In this document: positions 44,964 to 56,291 of the stretch, piece by piece
How positions within the stretch are numbered: the stretch's first letter is position 1
How the letters are laid out: each line of letters opens with the position of its first letter
Source: Lactobacillus kitasatonis DSM 16761 = JCM 1039
Lineage (GTDB): Bacteria > Bacillota > Bacilli > Lactobacillales > Lactobacillaceae
DNA: 64,000 nt
Direction of reading: 5' to 3'
NCBI RefSeq assembly: GCF_000615285.1
Contig: NZ_BALU01000004.1
Location: forward strand, 1-64,000
The notes under the pieces: model-generated
Databases searched by the model: none
Seen by the model: only the letters and a program-made list of their open reading frames with translations
What the model was told of the DNA's origin: nothing
Position numbers and translations under genes: made by a program

Positions 44964-45323
44964 CTAGAATTCTAATCCGTTTTCACGAGCAGCATCAGCT
45001 AATGCTTGAACACGGCCGTGGTATAAGTAACCACTTCTATCAAATACAACGGCAGAAATGTTCTTTGCCTTAGCAGCTTCAGCAATTGCCTTACCTACAG
45101 CAGCAGCTTGTTCTACCTTAGTTGCATCTTCTGATACATTTTCATCCAAAGTTGAGGCACTTGCAAGCGTAACACCCGCTACGTCATCAATTAATTGAGC
45201 GTAGATGTTTTTATTTGAACGAAAAATGCTTAAGCGTGGGCGCTCAGCAGTACCAGAAATCTTACTACGAATACGTTTACGACGCTTTAAGCGTAACTTG
45301 TTTTTATCTGGTTTAGAAATCAC
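44964..45323 (-). CDS. rplR: 50S ribosomal protein L18
   Basis: It binds 5S rRNA together with L5, 119 aa, with [37 protein letters not shown] at the N-terminal half and [23 protein letters not shown] at the end. Order rplF-rplR-rpsE is standard. Confidence 0.98.
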   Translation of the reverse strand: MISKPDKNKLRLKRRKRIRSKISGTAERPRLSIFRSNKNIYAQLIDDVAGVTLASASTLDENVSEDATKVEQAAAVGKAIAEAAKAKNISAVVFDRSGYLYHGRVQALADAARENGLEF

Positions 45324-45349
45324 AATTTCACCTCAAAATAAACTACTTA

Positions 45350-45880
45350 TTACTTACCTGTCTTACCTTCCTTACGACGTACGTATTCGTCAACGTAACG
45401 AATACCTTTACCCTTGTAAGGTTCTGGTGGACGTACGGCGCGGATTTCAGCTGCAAATTGACCAACATCTTGCTTTGATATACCTTCAACTTCTACATCA
45501 GTTGCTGAAGTTGCCTTTACAGATACACCTTCTGGTGCAGTCAATACAACTGGGTGTGAGTAACCAACATTCAAAGTAATCTTGTTGCCTTGTGCTTGTG
45601 CACGGTAACCAACACCGATTAACTTCAAAGTCTTCTTGTAACCATCAACTACACCTTCGATCATTGAAGCTAAGTTAGCTCTTTCAGTACCGTGAAGTGC
45701 TTTATCGTTTTCACTTGAACGTGAGAAGTTGATCTTACCATCTTTTTGTTCAAAAGTGATCTTTGGATCGAAGTATCTAGTTAATTCACCTTTAGGACCC
45801 TTAACAGTAATGTTGTCGCCTTCTTTGGTAACAGTAACACTGTCAGGGACTTCAATAGTCTTTAAACCGATTCGGCTCAT
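45350..45880 (-). CDS. rplF: 50S ribosomal protein L6
   Basis: 176-aa protein near the sarcin-ricin loop with two repeated domains. [15 protein letters not shown] is at the start, [15 protein letters not shown] near 81-95, and the C-terminal signature [26 protein letters not shown]. Normal length and no anomalies. Confidence 0.98.
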   Translation of the reverse strand: MSRIGLKTIEVPDSVTVTKEGDNITVKGPKGELTRYFDPKITFEQKDGKINFSRSSENDKALHGTERANLASMIEGVVDGYKKTLKLIGVGYRAQAQGNKITLNVGYSHPVVLTAPEGVSVKATSATDVEVEGISKQDVGQFAAEIRAVRPPEPYKGKGIRYVDEYVRRKEGKTGK

Positions 45881-45904
45881 TGATTGTTCTCCTTTCTGTC
45901 AGTA

Positions 45905-46303
45905 TTACCAAATGTAGGCAATTACTTCGCCGCCAACGTTCTTTTGTCTTGCTTCCTTGTCGGTAATAACACCAGCAGAAGTAGAAACGATGGCAATGCC
46001 CAAACCATTAAGAACTTTAGGTAAGTCTTCAGCGCTTACGTAGTTTCTAAGACCTGGCTTAGAAATACGCTTCAAACCTGAAATGACACGTTCTCCATTT
46101 GGACCGTATTTCAAGAATACCTTGATAACGCCTTGCTTGTTGTCATCTGCAACTTCGTAATCACGGATGAAACCTTCGCGCTTCAAAATTTCTGAAATAG
46201 ACTTTTTAATATTTGATGCAGGAATTTCAACTGAATCGTGCTTTGCCATGTTGGCATTTCTGATTCTAGTCAAGTAATCTGCGATTGGATCTGTCATGAC
46301 CAT
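45905..46303 (-). CDS. rpsH: 30S ribosomal protein S8
   Basis: Central-domain assembly protein, 132 aa. The start is [18 protein letters not shown], with GGAGG nine bases before ATG 46303. The C-terminal hallmark [26 protein letters not shown] is complete. In many bacteria S8 represses the spc operon, but I see no obvious S8 operator hairpin here. Confidence 0.97.
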   Translation of the reverse strand: MVMTDPIADYLTRIRNANMAKHDSVEIPASNIKKSISEILKREGFIRDYEVADDNKQGVIKVFLKYGPNGERVISGLKRISKPGLRNYVSAEDLPKVLNGLGIAIVSTSAGVITDKEARQKNVGGEVIAYIW

Positions 46304-46327
46304 TTAAGCTATCCTCCTAACCGTATC

Positions 46328-46513
46328 CTACCAACTAGCCTTTTTAAGACCAGGGATTTGACCCTTGTGTGCTAATTCCTTTAAGCAAATACGGCATAAA
46401 CCGAATTTACGGTATACGGAGTGTGGACGACCACATCTCTCGCAACGTGTATATTCACGTGAAGAGAACTTAGCAGGACGACGATTTCTGATTTTTTGTG
46501 ATGTTTTAGCCAT
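46328..46513 (-). CDS. rpsN: 30S ribosomal protein S14, zinc-binding (type Z)
   Basis: Short 61-aa form with the zinc cluster Cys24, 27, 40 and 43 (CERCG...CRIC) and the C-terminal [12 protein letters not shown]. It replaces the longer zinc-free S14. Located between rplE and rpsH. Confidence 0.97.
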   Translation of the reverse strand: MAKTSQKIRNRRPAKFSSREYTRCERCGRPHSVYRKFGLCRICLKELAHKGQIPGLKKASW

Positions 46514-46525
46514 TAATGTCCTCCA

Positions 46526-47068
46526 CTATCTTGCAAACGGCATACCAAATTGAGTCAAAAGTTCACGAGCTTCTTCGTCAGTGTTGGCAGTAGTTACGAT
46601 AACAATGTCTAAACCTCTAGTGCGGTTAACTTTATCAAAATCGATTTCTGGGAAAATCAATTGTTCCTTGATACCCAAAGTGTAGTTACCACGACCATCA
46701 AATGAACGAGTTGATACACCACGAAAGTCACGAACACGTGGAAGAGAAACATTGATCAACTTGTATAAGAAGTCGTACATTCTATCGCCTCTAAGAGTAG
46801 TCTTAGCACCGATAGACATACCTTCACGTAAACGGAAGTTAGCGATTGACTTCTTAGCCTTAGTGATTAATGGCTTTTGGCCTGAAATCAAAGTTAATTC
46901 TTCAACTGCTTCGTCCAAGTTCTTGGCGTTTGAAACAGCGTCACCAACACCCATGTTTAAAACGATCTTGTCAATCTTAGGAATTTGCATTGATGAAGTG
47001 TAGTTGAACTTTTCTTCCAATGCAGAAGCTACTTTTTCTTTGTATTCTTCAGCTAAATAACTTGCCAT
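46526..47068 (-). CDS. rplE: 50S ribosomal protein L5
   Basis: 5S rRNA-binding protein of the central protuberance, 180 aa. Motifs: [30 protein letters not shown] near 38-67, [27 protein letters not shown] near 116-140, and [20 protein letters not shown]. Intact. Confidence 0.98.
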   Translation of the reverse strand: MASYLAEEYKEKVASALEEKFNYTSSMQIPKIDKIVLNMGVGDAVSNAKNLDEAVEELTLISGQKPLITKAKKSIANFRLREGMSIGAKTTLRGDRMYDFLYKLINVSLPRVRDFRGVSTRSFDGRGNYTLGIKEQLIFPEIDFDKVNRTRGLDIVIVTTANTDEEARELLTQFGMPFAR

Positions 47069-47082
47069 TTGTGTCCTCCCTT

Positions 47083-47316
47083 CTACTTATCTTCTTTTTT
47101 ACTAATTACTTTAACGTTTGATGCGTGAATTGAACCTTCTGATTCAACTACACCACCATTAGCGTTAACTTGTGAAGGCTTTTGGTGCTTCTTAATCTTG
47201 TTAACGCCCTTAACAACTACGCGGTTCTTCTTAACGTTAACAGAAAGAACAGTACCTTCTTTACCTTTATCTTTTCCGGCAATAACTTTTACCTTGTCAC
47301 CAGTTTTAACGAACAT
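47083..47316 (-). CDS. rplX: 50S ribosomal protein L24
   Basis: Assembly initiator with a KOW motif, 77 aa: [24 protein letters not shown] (residues 3-26) and [18 protein letters not shown]. Slightly short compared with the ~100-aa form in other bacteria, but this is common in lactobacilli. Confidence 0.96.
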   Translation of the reverse strand: MFVKTGDKVKVIAGKDKGKEGTVLSVNVKKNRVVVKGVNKIKKHQKPSQVNANGGVVESEGSIHASNVKVISKKEDK

Positions 47317-47335
47317 CAGTGCACCTCACTATCAA

Positions 47336-47703
<368 letters not shown>

Positions 47704-47734
47704 TGTGTAATCCTCCCCTCACTAAATCCGCAAA

Positions 47735-48001
47735 TTAAACAGATTTCTTAACAATCTTTACTAAACGGAAGCGTTTCTTACGAGATAATGGACGGGTTTC
47801 CATGATACGTACAGTATCGCCAACTTTAGCTTCGTTATTTTCGTCTTGTGCGTAGTACTTCTTTGAATATTTGATACGCTTGTTGTAAACAGGGTGGTTC
47901 TTGTAAGTGTCAACAACGACTACAATAGTCTTGTCCATCTTATCAGAAACTACACGACCTTGGTATACGTGACGACGATTTCTTTCGTTTGTTTCGCTCA
48001 A
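47735..48001 (-). CDS. rpsQ: 30S ribosomal protein S17
   Basis: Early small-subunit protein, OB-fold, 88 aa. The start [27 protein letters not shown] and [37 protein letters not shown] are typical. Intact. Confidence 0.98.
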   Translation of the reverse strand: MSETNERNRRHVYQGRVVSDKMDKTIVVVVDTYKNHPVYNKRIKYSKKYYAQDENNEAKVGDTVRIMETRPLSRKKRFRLVKIVKKSV

Positions 48002-48019
48002 GTTAATAGCTCCCTTCCA

Positions 48020-48217
48020 TTAATTGTTTTCTAACGCTTTTTCGCTCAGAATAGTCTTAATTCTGGCGATATTCTTGCGGACTTTACTCAAGCGAGCGGT
48101 ATTTTCTAATTGACCCGTTGCTTGTTGGAAACGCAAATTAAAGAGCTCTTCTTTATATTGCTTTTCTTTTTCTAACATTTCATCAGTGGTTAATGCTCTG
48201 ATATCTTTAGCCTTCAT
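48020..48217 (-). CDS. rpmC: 50S ribosomal protein L29
   Basis: Exit-tunnel protein that helps dock SRP and trigger factor. From ATG 48217 it has 65 aa, [19 protein letters not shown] and the typical [27 protein letters not shown] four codons upstream (48229) is in frame, but it overlaps AGGTGG. It overlaps the end of rplP by 11 nt. Confidence 0.96.
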   Translation of the reverse strand: MKAKDIRALTTDEMLEKEKQYKEELFNLRFQQATGQLENTARLSKVRKNIARIKTILSEKALENN

Positions 48218-48647
48218 TAGATTCGCCACCTACTTCCGAACTTCTAGTTACAAACTTAGTCTTAATTGGTAACTTAGTTGAAGCAAGACGTAAAGCTTCA
48301 CGAGCAGTTGCTTCATCAACACCACCAATTTCAAACATAATCTTTTCTCTCTTAACTACAGCTACCCAACCTGCTGGTGCACCTTTACCGGAACCCATAC
48401 GTACACCAACACCTTTAGCAGTGTATGACTTTTGAGGGAAAATTCTAATCCAAACTTTACCGCCACGCTTCATGTAACGTGTCATAGCAACACGGGCAGC
48501 TTCGATTTGACGGTTAGTAATCCAATGTGATTCGAGGGCTTCAAGACCATATTCACCAAAGGCAATATACTTACCACCTTTAGCAGCACCACGCATCTTA
48601 CCACGGAATTCACGACGGTGTTTTACTCGTTTTGGTACTAAAGGCAT
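48207..48647 (-). CDS. rplP: 50S ribosomal protein L16
   Basis: It contacts A-site tRNA and 5S rRNA and is 146 aa long. [16 protein letters not shown]-type start (here [13 protein letters not shown]), [29 protein letters not shown] near 33-60, and [26 protein letters not shown] near 82-106. It overlaps the rpsC stop by one base (TAATG). Confidence 0.98.
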   Translation of the reverse strand: MPLVPKRVKHRREFRGKMRGAAKGGKYIAFGEYGLEALESHWITNRQIEAARVAMTRYMKRGGKVWIRIFPQKSYTAKGVGVRMGSGKGAPAGWVAVVKREKIMFEIGGVDEATAREALRLASTKLPIKTKFVTRSSEVGGESNEG

Positions 48648-49321
48648 TATCTATTTCCTCCCTTCGCTGGCTTTGAAGCTGGCTTATTCTTACGAGTTGG
48701 TAAGACTTCACCACGGTTGATCCAAACTTGGACACCAATTTCACCGTAAGTAGTGAATGAATTTACCCAAGCGTAATCAATATCAGCTCTCAAAGTTTGT
48801 AATGGAACACGACCTTCTGTGTGCCATTCTCTTCTTGCCATGTCGGCACCGTTCAAACGACCTGAAGTTTGAACCTTAATACCCTTGGCACCAGCACGCA
48901 TAGCTCTTTGAGTAGCTTGACGCATAGCACGTCTGAAAGCAATACGAGCTTCAAGTTGACGAGCGATACCATCAGCTACTAATTCAGCATCAAGATCTGG
49001 TTTCTTAATTTCAACAATATTAATGTGAACTTGCTTACCAGTTAAAGCATTTAATTGTTTTCTTAAAGCTTCAACTTCAGAACCACCTTTACCAATTACC
49101 ATACCTGGCTTAGCAGTATGAATTGAGATGTTGATTCTGTTAGCTGCACGTTCAATTTCAACAGTAGATACTGAAGCATCCTTCAATTTTTCTGAGATGA
49201 ATTTTCTGATTCGAAGGTCTTCGTTTAAAGTTTCTTTGTATCCCTTGTCAGCATACCATTTTGATTCCCAATCGCGGATAACACCGAGACGAAAACCGTT
49301 TGGGTTAATCTTTTGACCCAT
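48647..49321 (-). CDS. rpsC: 30S ribosomal protein S3
   Basis: mRNA entry-channel protein with helicase activity, 224 aa. N-terminal [24 protein letters not shown], a KH domain with [18 protein letters not shown] near 70-87, and the C-terminal domain with [16 protein letters not shown]. Intact. Confidence 0.98.
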   Translation of the reverse strand: MGQKINPNGFRLGVIRDWESKWYADKGYKETLNEDLRIRKFISEKLKDASVSTVEIERAANRINISIHTAKPGMVIGKGGSEVEALRKQLNALTGKQVHINIVEIKKPDLDAELVADGIARQLEARIAFRRAMRQATQRAMRAGAKGIKVQTSGRLNGADMARREWHTEGRVPLQTLRADIDYAWVNSFTTYGEIGVQVWINRGEVLPTRKNKPASKPAKGGNR

Positions 49322-49334
49322 TAATATACCTCCC

Positions 49335-49688
49335 TTAATCGTTCTTTTCTGAAACTACTACAACTACGTGACTGGTTCTCTTGTTAATTGGAGAAGCCAT
49401 ACCCTTAGCACGTGGACGGAATCTCTTCAAGGTTGCACCTTCGTTTACGTAAGCTTCTGATACGTAAAGGTTAGCACTTTCAAGATCGTAGTTGTGTTCT
49501 GCGTTAGCAATAGCTGAACGTAAAACTTTTTCAACGATTGGGGAAGCAGCTCTAGGCGTAAATTCTAAGATTGCTAATGCTTCAGCAACGCTCTTGCCAC
49601 GAATTAAGTCAACGACTAAACGAGCTTTTCTTGGAGCGATGCGAACAGTTCTTGCTTCAGCTTTAGCTGAACTAATTTGTTCTGCCAT
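49335..49688 (-). CDS. rplV: 50S ribosomal protein L22
   Basis: Lines the exit tunnel, and its long beta-hairpin carries macrolide-resistance positions. It is 117 aa, starting [32 protein letters not shown], with the hairpin [24 protein letters not shown] see no insertion in the hairpin. Confidence 0.98.
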   Translation of the reverse strand: MAEQISSAKAEARTVRIAPRKARLVVDLIRGKSVAEALAILEFTPRAASPIVEKVLRSAIANAEHNYDLESANLYVSEAYVNEGATLKRFRPRAKGMASPINKRTSHVVVVVSEKND

Positions 49689-49707
49689 TTAGATGTTTCT
49701 CCTTCCT

Positions 49708-49992
49708 CTAAGCTTGTGTTGTGGCTTTATCATCAGTGGATTTGTGTCCGTGGAAAGTTCTTGTTGGAACAAATTCACCTAACTTATGACCAACCATGTC
49801 TTCAGTAACATATACCGGAACATGCTTTCTACCATCGTAAACAGCTATAGTCAAACCTACAAAGGAAGGGAAAATAGTTGAACGACGTGACCAAGTCTTA
49901 ATAACTTGTTTCTTATCTGCATCTGCTTGTGCATCAACCTTCTTTAATAAAGATGCATCAGCAAAAGGACCTTTTTTAATACTACGGCTCAT
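49708..49992 (-). CDS. rpsS: 30S ribosomal protein S19
   Basis: Head protein partnered with S13, 94 aa: [18 protein letters not shown] at the start, [29 protein letters not shown] near 33-62, and [16 protein letters not shown]. Intact. Confidence 0.98.
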   Translation of the reverse strand: MSRSIKKGPFADASLLKKVDAQADADKKQVIKTWSRRSTIFPSFVGLTIAVYDGRKHVPVYVTEDMVGHKLGEFVPTRTFHGHKSTDDKATTQA

Positions 49993-50010
49993 TAATTAAC
50001 CCTCCTTCTA

Positions 50011-50847
50011 TTATTTGCTACCCTTACGGTGACGAATGATTAACTTCTCGCTAGCCTTCTTGACATCTCTAGTCTTGATACCACGAGCCTTCTTACCCCA
50101 TGGAGTCATAGGTTGTGGACGACCAACAGGAGCCTTACCTTCACCACCACCATGTGGGTGATCGTTAGGGTTCATTACAGAACCACGTGATTGAGGACGC
50201 TTGCCTAACCAACGCTTACGACCAGCTTTACCTAATTGGATTAAGGAGTGTTGTTCGTTACCGACCACACCGATAGTAGCACGGCATGATGATAAAATCT
50301 TACGAACTTCGCCACTTTGTAATCTAATCAAAGTGTAGTCTCCATCAACACCTAAAACTTGAGCTGAAGCACCAGCACTTCTTACAAGTTGACCACCCTT
50401 GCCTGGCTTCAATTCAATGTTGTGAATTGAAGTACCAGTAGGGATATTCTTCAATGCTAATGCATTACCTGGCTTAATGTCAACTTCGTCGCCTGATTCA
50501 ACGATGTCGCCAACCTTTAAGCCCTTAGGTGCCAAAATGTAAGCCTTGATACCATCAGTGTAGTGAAGCAAAGCGATGTTAGCAGTTCTGTTTGGATCGT
50601 ATTCGATTGCCTTTACAACTGCCTTTGCATTGTCTTTGTTACGCTTAAAGTCGATGATACGGTATTTTTGTTTGTGACCACCACCACGGTGTCTTACAGT
50701 GATATGACCATATGAGTTACGACCTGCAGTGTGTGATTGTGATTCAAGTAAAGTCTTTTCAGGCTTTGTCTTGGTAATCTCCGCAAAGTCGGAAGAAGTC
50801 ATATGACGACGACCATTCGTGGTTGGCTTGTAAATCTTAATAGCCAA
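50011..50847 (-). CDS. rplB: 50S ribosomal protein L2
   Basis: Core protein of the peptidyl-transferase region, 278 aa. Landmarks: [30 protein letters not shown] near 43-72, and the C-terminal [32 protein letters not shown] (about 225-258) with the conserved His. Intact. Confidence 0.98.
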   Translation of the reverse strand: MAIKIYKPTTNGRRHMTSSDFAEITKTKPEKTLLESQSHTAGRNSYGHITVRHRGGGHKQKYRIIDFKRNKDNAKAVVKAIEYDPNRTANIALLHYTDGIKAYILAPKGLKVGDIVESGDEVDIKPGNALALKNIPTGTSIHNIELKPGKGGQLVRSAGASAQVLGVDGDYTLIRLQSGEVRKILSSCRATIGVVGNEQHSLIQLGKAGRKRWLGKRPQSRGSVMNPNDHPHGGGEGKAPVGRPQPMTPWGKKARGIKTRDVKKASEKLIIRHRKGSK

Positions 50848-50862
50848 TTGACTGACCTCCTA

Positions 50863-51168
50863 TTACTTGTTGTCTTCTTTATCTTCGTCTTGGAAAATCT
50901 TAATACTGTTTGAATCGTCAGTTAAAGCAACAATAGCCTTTCTACGACGAGCAGTCTTACCAGTGTAACGACCTACTCGCTTGTCCTTGCCGCGAACGTT
51001 CATAATGTTAACGCTCTTTACTTTAACATCGAAGATTTCTTCAACAGCATTGCGAACTTGTGTCTTGGTTGCAGTTAAAAGCACGTCGAAAGTGTACTTC
51101 TTATCATCCATTAAGTTCGTGGACTTTTCAGTAATGACAGGTCTTAAAATGATATCGCGTGCATCCAT
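50863..51168 (-). CDS. rplW: 50S ribosomal protein L23
   Basis: Tunnel-exit protein that receives trigger factor and SRP, 101 aa, with [25 protein letters not shown] near 5-29 and [21 protein letters not shown]. It overlaps the rplD stop by one base (TAATG). The C-terminus is a short acidic tail. Confidence 0.98.
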   Translation of the reverse strand: MDARDIILRPVITEKSTNLMDDKKYTFDVLLTATKTQVRNAVEEIFDVKVKSVNIMNVRGKDKRVGRYTGKTARRRKAIVALTDDSNSIKIFQDEDKEDNK

Positions 51169-51785
51169 TAAGCCAAAACCTCCTCGATCTTCTTAACAGC
51201 GTCTTGAGACAAGATTAACTTGCTGTAGTTAACAGCATCTTCAACATTCAAACCGTTAACTGGAACAGCCTTAACCTTAGCCAAGTTTCTTGCGGAAAGT
51301 TGTACATTGTTATCATCAGTAACAATTAAAACCTTACCGTCAGCGTTTAAGCTGTTTAACATTGATACTAATTCCTTAGTCTTAGGAGCTGACATAGTCA
51401 ACTTGTCTAAAACGATTAAATCATTGTCAATCAACTTTTGAGAAAGAACTGACTTAATAGCCAAACGACGTTGCTTTCTTGGCATAGTGTATGCGTATGA
51501 ACGTGGAGTTGGGCCAAATACTGTACCACCGCCACGCCATTGTGGAGCTCTGATAGAACCTTGACGAGCACGACCAGTACCCTTTTGTCTCCAAGGCTTC
51601 TTACCACCGCCGCGAACAGCAGATCTATTCTTAACCTTTGAGGTACCTTGACGCTTGCCGGCTCTTTGTCTAATGATTGCTTCAAAAACGACATTATCGT
51701 TAGGTTCAATACCAAAAACTTTATCGTTTAAAGTAACTTCACCAGAGTCTTTACCGTTTTGATCCATAACTTTTAAATTAGCCAT
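51168..51785 (-). CDS. rplD: 50S ribosomal protein L4
   Basis: Tunnel protein, 205 aa, with the internal loop (about 42-95) containing [48 protein letters not shown], where resistance mutations occur. The loop sequence is ordinary. In other bacteria L4 represses the S10 operon, which may be relevant to the structured leader here. Confidence 0.98.
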   Translation of the reverse strand: MANLKVMDQNGKDSGEVTLNDKVFGIEPNDNVVFEAIIRQRAGKRQGTSKVKNRSAVRGGGKKPWRQKGTGRARQGSIRAPQWRGGGTVFGPTPRSYAYTMPRKQRRLAIKSVLSQKLIDNDLIVLDKLTMSAPKTKELVSMLNSLNADGKVLIVTDDNNVQLSARNLAKVKAVPVNGLNVEDAVNYSKLILSQDAVKKIEEVLA

Positions 51786-51799
51786 TCTAGTCCTCCTTC

Positions 51800-52438
51800 C
51801 TATTTATCAGCCTTAACAGCTTTAGAAGCAGTCTTAACAACGATTAATGAGTTCTTAGCACCAGGGACATTACCCTTAATCATTAATACGTTCTTATCTG
51901 CAACAACTTTTTCAATTACTAAGTTTTCAATGGTAACTTTCTTTACACCCATGTGACCTGGCAAACGCTTGCCCTTTGGTACACGGTTAATGATGGAACC
52001 CATTGAACCAGGAATTCTGTGGTATCTTGAACCGTGGGTTTCTGGTCCTCTTGATTGGCCCCAACGCTTAATATTACCTTGGTATCCATGACCTCTTGAA
52101 GTACCAGTAACGTTTACAACGTCACCTTCCTTGAATGTATCCACAGTAACTTCTGAGCCGACTTCATAGTCCTTAAGCTCAACACCGCGGATTTCCCGAA
52201 TGAAGCGCTTAGGCGAAGTCTTTGCTTTATCAGCATGACCTTTTTCTGGTTTGTTGCTCAAAACTTCACGCTTGTCTTGGTAACCTAATTGAACTGCTTC
52301 GTAACCGTCTGACTCAACAGTCTTAACTTGCATAACAACGTTAGGAGTTGCTTCTACAACAGTTACAGGAACAAGGACACCATCTTTAGTAAAGATTTGA
52401 GTCATACCAACTTTTCTTCCTAAGATTCCTTTGGTCAT
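51800..52438 (-). CDS. rplC: 50S ribosomal protein L3
   Basis: Early assembly protein close to the peptidyl-transferase centre, 212 aa. [20 protein letters not shown] start, and the loop [37 protein letters not shown] (about 112-148), whose Gln is a methylation site in other bacteria. Intact. Confidence 0.98.
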   Translation of the reverse strand: MTKGILGRKVGMTQIFTKDGVLVPVTVVEATPNVVMQVKTVESDGYEAVQLGYQDKREVLSNKPEKGHADKAKTSPKRFIREIRGVELKDYEVGSEVTVDTFKEGDVVNVTGTSRGHGYQGNIKRWGQSRGPETHGSRYHRIPGSMGSIINRVPKGKRLPGHMGVKKVTIENLVIEKVVADKNVLMIKGNVPGAKNSLIVVKTASKAVKADK

Positions 52439-52464
52439 GTTTACACCTCTTTCTATTATTTAAA

Positions 52465-52773
52465 TTACAGTTTAATTTCGATGTCTACGCCGCTTGGAAG
52501 ATCAAGCTTCATTAATGAATCAACAGTCTTAGGTGTTGGATTCAAAATGTCAATCAAACGCTTGTGAGTGCGCATTTCAAATTGTTCACGTGAGTCCTTG
52601 TCCTTGTGTGGTGAACGAAGAACAGTGAATAAAGTTCTTTCTGTTGGAAGAGGAACTGGACCTGAAATTTCAGCACCAGTTCTCTTTGCAGTAGCTACGA
52701 TCTTAGCAGCTGATTCATCGAGAATACCATGTTCGTAGGACTTAAGTCTAATACGAATTGTTTGACTTGCCAT
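52465..52773 (-). CDS. rpsJ: 30S ribosomal protein S10
   Basis: First gene of the S10 operon. It also acts in antitermination with NusB. 102 aa, with [70 protein letters not shown] as the conserved body. A GC-rich structured leader and a strong promoter precede it. Confidence 0.98.
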   Translation of the reverse strand: MASQTIRIRLKSYEHGILDESAAKIVATAKRTGAEISGPVPLPTERTLFTVLRSPHKDKDSREQFEMRTHKRLIDILNPTPKTVDSLMKLDLPSGVDIEIKL

Positions 52774-52929
52774 TAAATTACCTCCTTAACGTCTTCTTTA
52801 AAAGATGACTAGCTCGGCAAAAATTCCCCGCACGCCACTGTGGCAATGCAGCCTGGTGTGCCGCAACCTTTTGCGTCAAAGCTTTACAACAATATTCTAG
52901 CTTTAGAGCACAATTGCCCCTAAAGCACA
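52774..52929 (-). promoter_or_regulatory. structured 5' leader of the S10 operon
   Basis: About 155 nt of leader follow the promoter. It contains the hairpin GCTTTAG...CTAAAGC, then CGCAA/TTGCG, then the GC-rich GGCACACC...GGCGTGCG region with GCCAC/GTGGC. It stands out against the AT-rich background. The form fits an autoregulatory leader, perhaps for L4, but I could not model it. This is the main non-coding stretch over 150 nt apart from the region 53033-53088. Confidence 0.55.
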
Positions 52930-52935
52930 AAGACT

Positions 52936-52964
52936 ATTGTACTTTGTCTCCCCTTAAATATCAA
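52936..52964 (-). promoter_or_regulatory. promoter of the S10 operon
   Basis: -35 TTGATA (52959-52964), 17-nt spacer, -10 TACAAT (52936-52941). The sequence AGTACAATAGTCTTTGT around the -10 and start site is identical to that of the rpsL promoter. Confidence 0.82.
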
Positions 52965-52994
52965 GGGTTAAGGGCATTTTTCTAAAAATTTTTT

Positions 52995-53032
52995 CAAAAA
53001 AAGAGCTATTGAAAAATCTTCAATAACTCTTT
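52995..53032 (-). terminator. terminator of the rpsL-rpsG-fusA operon
   Basis: Minus-strand 14-bp stem AAAGAGTTATTGAA/TTCAATAGCTCTTT (one G-U pair) with T-run. A second, weaker hairpin AAAAGC/GCTTTT lies between it and the fusA stop, so termination may be in tandem. Confidence 0.87.
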
Positions 53033-53088
53033 TTTGTATGTAATTGTTTTCAATTAAGCTAAAAGCATTTCGGCTTTTTTAACTGAAA

Positions 53089-55182
53089 TTATTCAGTTTC
53101 GCCGCCACGCTTCTTGATGATTTCAGCTTGAATTGACTTAGGAGTTGGTGAGTAGTGATCAAATACCATAGTAAATGTACCACGACCTTGAGTTGATGAA
53201 CGCAAAGTAGTTGCGTAACCAAACATTTCTGAAAGTGGAACAAATGAGTTAATGATCTTTGCACCGGCTCTGTCTTCCATACCTTCCATGGTACCACGAC
53301 GAGCAGTGATTGAACCCATAACGTCACCTAAGTATTCTTCTGGAGTAGTTACTTGAACCTTCATAATTGGTTCCAAGATAACCGCGCCGGCCTTTGAAGC
53401 AGCGTTCTTCAAAGCAAGTGAAGCAGCAACCTTGAAGGCAGCTTCTGATGAGTCGACTTCGTGGTAACTACCATCGTAAAGCTTAGCCTTAACGTCGATC
53501 AATGGGTAACCTGCAAGAACACCATTCTTCATAGCTTCTTGTAAACCTTGGTCAACTGAAGGAATGAATTCACGAGGAACAACACCACCAACGATGGCAT
53601 CTTCGAATTCGTAACCCTTGCCTTCTTCGTTAGGAGTAAAGTCAATCCAAACGTCACCGTATTGACCTTTACCACCTGATTGACGAACGAACTTACCTTG
53701 TGCCTTAGCTTCCTTGGTGAAGGTTTCACGGTAAGCAACTTGTGGTTCACCGATCTTAGCATCAACGTTAAATTCACGTCTCATACGTTCAACCATGATG
53801 TCAAGGTGAAGTTCACCCATACCTGAAATCAAAGTTTGACCAGTTTCTGGGTTAGTTTCAGCACGGAAAGTTGGATCTTCTTCAGTAAGCTTTTGCAAAG
53901 CAACGTCCATCTTATCACGGTCAGCCTTTGACTTAGGTTCAACTGATACTTGGATAACTGGATCTGGAACTTTCAAGCTTTCCAAAATAAGTGGATGATC
54001 TGGGTCAGTTAATGAGTCACCAGTAGTGGTGTTCTTCAAACCGATAGCACCAGCGATATCACCTGAGAATACTTCTGGAATTTCAGTTCTTGAGTTGGCG
54101 TGCATTTGAAGCAAACGACCTACACGTTCACGACTGTTCTTTGAAGCGTTCAATACGTATGAACCTGATTCAAGAGAACCGGTGTAAACACGGATGAAAG
54201 TCAAACGACCTACGAATGGGTCAGTAGCGATCTTGAATGCAAGAGCTGCAAATGGCTTCTTATCGTCAGCCATAAGTTCAACTTCATCACCAGTCTTAGG
54301 ATTGTGAGCAACGTAAGGCTTAACGTCAAGTGGTGATGGCAAGTAGTCAATAACACCGTCAAGCATCATTTGAACACCCTTGTTCTTGAATGCTGAACCA
54401 GCGTAAACTGGGAAGAACTTCAAGTCCAAAGTAGCTTTACGGATAGCTGCCTTTAATTCATCGTTAGAAATTTCTTCACCGCCAAGGAATTTTTCCATGA
54501 TGCCGTCATCAACATCGGCTACAGCTTCAATTAAGTCGTTACGACGTGCTTCAGCTTCTTCCTTGTATTCGTCAGGAACTGGAACAGTATCCCACTTAGA
54601 ACCAAGCTTGTCTTCGTCGTAGATGTCGGCAACCATGTTGATTAAGTCGATAACACCTTCAAAAGTGTCAGCTGAACCAATTGGCATTTGAACAGCATGT
54701 GCATTAGCGTTTAAACGTTCGTGCAATGACTTAACTGACTTATCGAAGTCAGCACCGATCTTATCCATCTTGTTAACGAAAACAATACGAGGAACACCGT
54801 AAGTTTCAGCTTGACGCCATACGTTTTCAGTTTGTGGTTCAACACCAGCTTGGGCATCAAGAACAGTTACGGCACCATCAAGAACACGAAGTGAACGTTC
54901 TACTTCGATAGTGAAGTCAACGTGTCCTGGGGTGTCGATGATGTTAATTCTGTGGTCTTTCCATTGTGCAGTAGTAGCTGCAGAAGTAATGGTGATACCA
55001 CGTTCCTTTTCTTCATCCATCCAGTCCATTTGTGAATCACCTTCGTGAGTTTCACCAATTTTGTGGATCTTACCAGTGTAGTAAAGGATACGTTCAGTAG
55101 TAGTAGTCTTACCCGCATCGATGTGGGCCATAATACCAATGTTACGTGTCTTTGCTAATGGAAATTCACGCTTGTTAGCCAT
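53089..55182 (-). CDS. fusA: elongation factor G
   Basis: Translocation GTPase, 697 aa. P-loop AHIDAGKTT (19-27), switch [10 protein letters not shown] (near 82-89), NKMD (near 137-140), and domains II-V with GMGELHLDI and the C-terminal [19 protein letters not shown]. It is intact, without changes at the usual fusidic-acid positions that I can judge by eye. It is the last gene of the str operon. No tuf gene follows. Confidence 0.98.
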   Translation of the reverse strand: MANKREFPLAKTRNIGIMAHIDAGKTTTTERILYYTGKIHKIGETHEGDSQMDWMDEEKERGITITSAATTAQWKDHRINIIDTPGHVDFTIEVERSLRVLDGAVTVLDAQAGVEPQTENVWRQAETYGVPRIVFVNKMDKIGADFDKSVKSLHERLNANAHAVQMPIGSADTFEGVIDLINMVADIYDEDKLGSKWDTVPVPDEYKEEAEARRNDLIEAVADVDDGIMEKFLGGEEISNDELKAAIRKATLDLKFFPVYAGSAFKNKGVQMMLDGVIDYLPSPLDVKPYVAHNPKTGDEVELMADDKKPFAALAFKIATDPFVGRLTFIRVYTGSLESGSYVLNASKNSRERVGRLLQMHANSRTEIPEVFSGDIAGAIGLKNTTTGDSLTDPDHPLILESLKVPDPVIQVSVEPKSKADRDKMDVALQKLTEEDPTFRAETNPETGQTLISGMGELHLDIMVERMRREFNVDAKIGEPQVAYRETFTKEAKAQGKFVRQSGGKGQYGDVWIDFTPNEEGKGYEFEDAIVGGVVPREFIPSVDQGLQEAMKNGVLAGYPLIDVKAKLYDGSYHEVDSSEAAFKVAASLALKNAASKAGAVILEPIMKVQVTTPEEYLGDVMGSITARRGTMEGMEDRAGAKIINSFVPLSEMFGYATTLRSSTQGRGTFTMVFDHYSPTPKSIQAEIIKKRGGETE

Positions 55183-55215
55183 AAATTATTCTCTCCTTAA
55201 ATTAAAACGAACAAA

Positions 55216-55686
55216 TTAGAAGCGGTAGTGTGCAAATGCACGGTTAGCTTCAGCCATACGGTGAACATCTTCACGCTTCTTAACTGCTGAACCAGTGTTG
55301 TTTGAAGCATCGATAATTTCGTTAGCTAAACGTTCATCCATAGTGTGTTCGTTACGTAAACGAGCGTATGAAACAAGCCATCTTAAACCTAAAGTAGTTC
55401 TTCTTTCAGGACGTACTTCAACTGGGATTTGGTAGTTTGAACCACCGATACGGCGAGCTCTAACTTCCAAAACCGGCATAACGTTGTTCATAGCTTCTTC
55501 AAATACATCAAGTGGTTCCTTACCAGTCTTGTCTTGAACAATGTTGAAAGCATCGTAAAGGATTGAAGATGCCTTAGCTCTCTTACCATCAATCATTAAG
55601 TGGTTGATTAACTTGGTAACAAGCTTTGAGTTGTAAACTGGATCTGCTAAAACGTCTCTCTTAGTTACGTGACCTTTTCTAGGCAT
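55216..55686 (-). CDS. rpsG: 30S ribosomal protein S7
   Basis: Head assembly initiator near the E site, 156 aa, [28 protein letters not shown] start, and the conserved [21 protein letters not shown] near 77-97, ending RAFAHYRF. Intact. Confidence 0.98.
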   Translation of the reverse strand: MPRKGHVTKRDVLADPVYNSKLVTKLINHLMIDGKRAKASSILYDAFNIVQDKTGKEPLDVFEEAMNNVMPVLEVRARRIGGSNYQIPVEVRPERRTTLGLRWLVSYARLRNEHTMDERLANEIIDASNNTGSAVKKREDVHRMAEANRAFAHYRF

Positions 55687-55701
55687 TATTTAACTCCTCC
55701 T

Positions 55702-56109
55702 TTAATCTTTCTTAGTACCGTACTTAGAACGGCCTTGCTTTCTGCCATCAACACCAGCAGTATCGAGGGCACCACGAATGATGTGGTAACGTACACCAGG
55801 AAGGTCCTTTACACGACCTCCACGGATTAATACAACTGAGTGCTCTTGCAAGTTGTGGCCTTCACCTGGGATGTAGGCAGTAACTTCGATCAAGTTTGAA
55901 AGACGAACACGAGCGTACTTACGTAAAGCTGAGTTAGGCTTCTTTGGAGTCATAGTACCAACACGAGTTGCAACACCACGCATTTGTGGAGCTGGGTTGA
56001 ATACTGATTCCTTCTTCATACTGTTGTAGCTGTAATTCAAAGCAGGTGACTTTGATTTAGTAACCTTTGAATGACGGCCTTTTCTTACCAATTGATTAAT
56101 GGTTGGCAT
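55702..56109 (-). CDS. rpsL: 30S ribosomal protein S12
   Basis: Decoding-centre protein, 135 aa. Streptomycin-related residues lie in [19 protein letters not shown] (Lys near 56) and the [13 protein letters not shown] loop. Both look wild-type: KKPNSAL and the [14 protein letters not shown] segment. It is the first gene of the str operon behind a strong promoter. Confidence 0.98.
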   Translation of the reverse strand: MPTINQLVRKGRHSKVTKSKSPALNYSYNSMKKESVFNPAPQMRGVATRVGTMTPKKPNSALRKYARVRLSNLIEVTAYIPGEGHNLQEHSVVLIRGGRVKDLPGVRYHIIRGALDTAGVDGRKQGRSKYGTKKD

Positions 56110-56200
56110 TAATTTTTCCTCCTAAAAATACTATTTTGTTCACACATCCGGGAGTTTCTTTTTTGACTCACGAATAGACTGTTCAAAACATACAAAGACT

Positions 56201-56228
56201 ATTGTACTCGGTTTTAAACAGAAATCAA
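56201..56228 (-). promoter_or_regulatory. promoter of the rpsL-rpsG-fusA operon
   Basis: -35 TTGATT (56223-56228), 16-nt spacer, -10 TACAAT (56201-56206). It shares the 17-nt AGTACAATAGTCTTTGT with the S10 promoter. Confidence 0.8.
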
Positions 56229-56291
56229 ATTTTTTCAAAATAAAAAAAGAAAAATCTCCCTTTTTTGCGTAATAAATAATGAGGTGATTTT

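Noticed and set aside
52801-52880. tRNA-like GC-rich segment before rpsJ
   Set aside because: The hairpins do not form a cloverleaf with T-loop consensus GTTCRA and no CCA acceptor pairing; it is better explained as mRNA leader structure.
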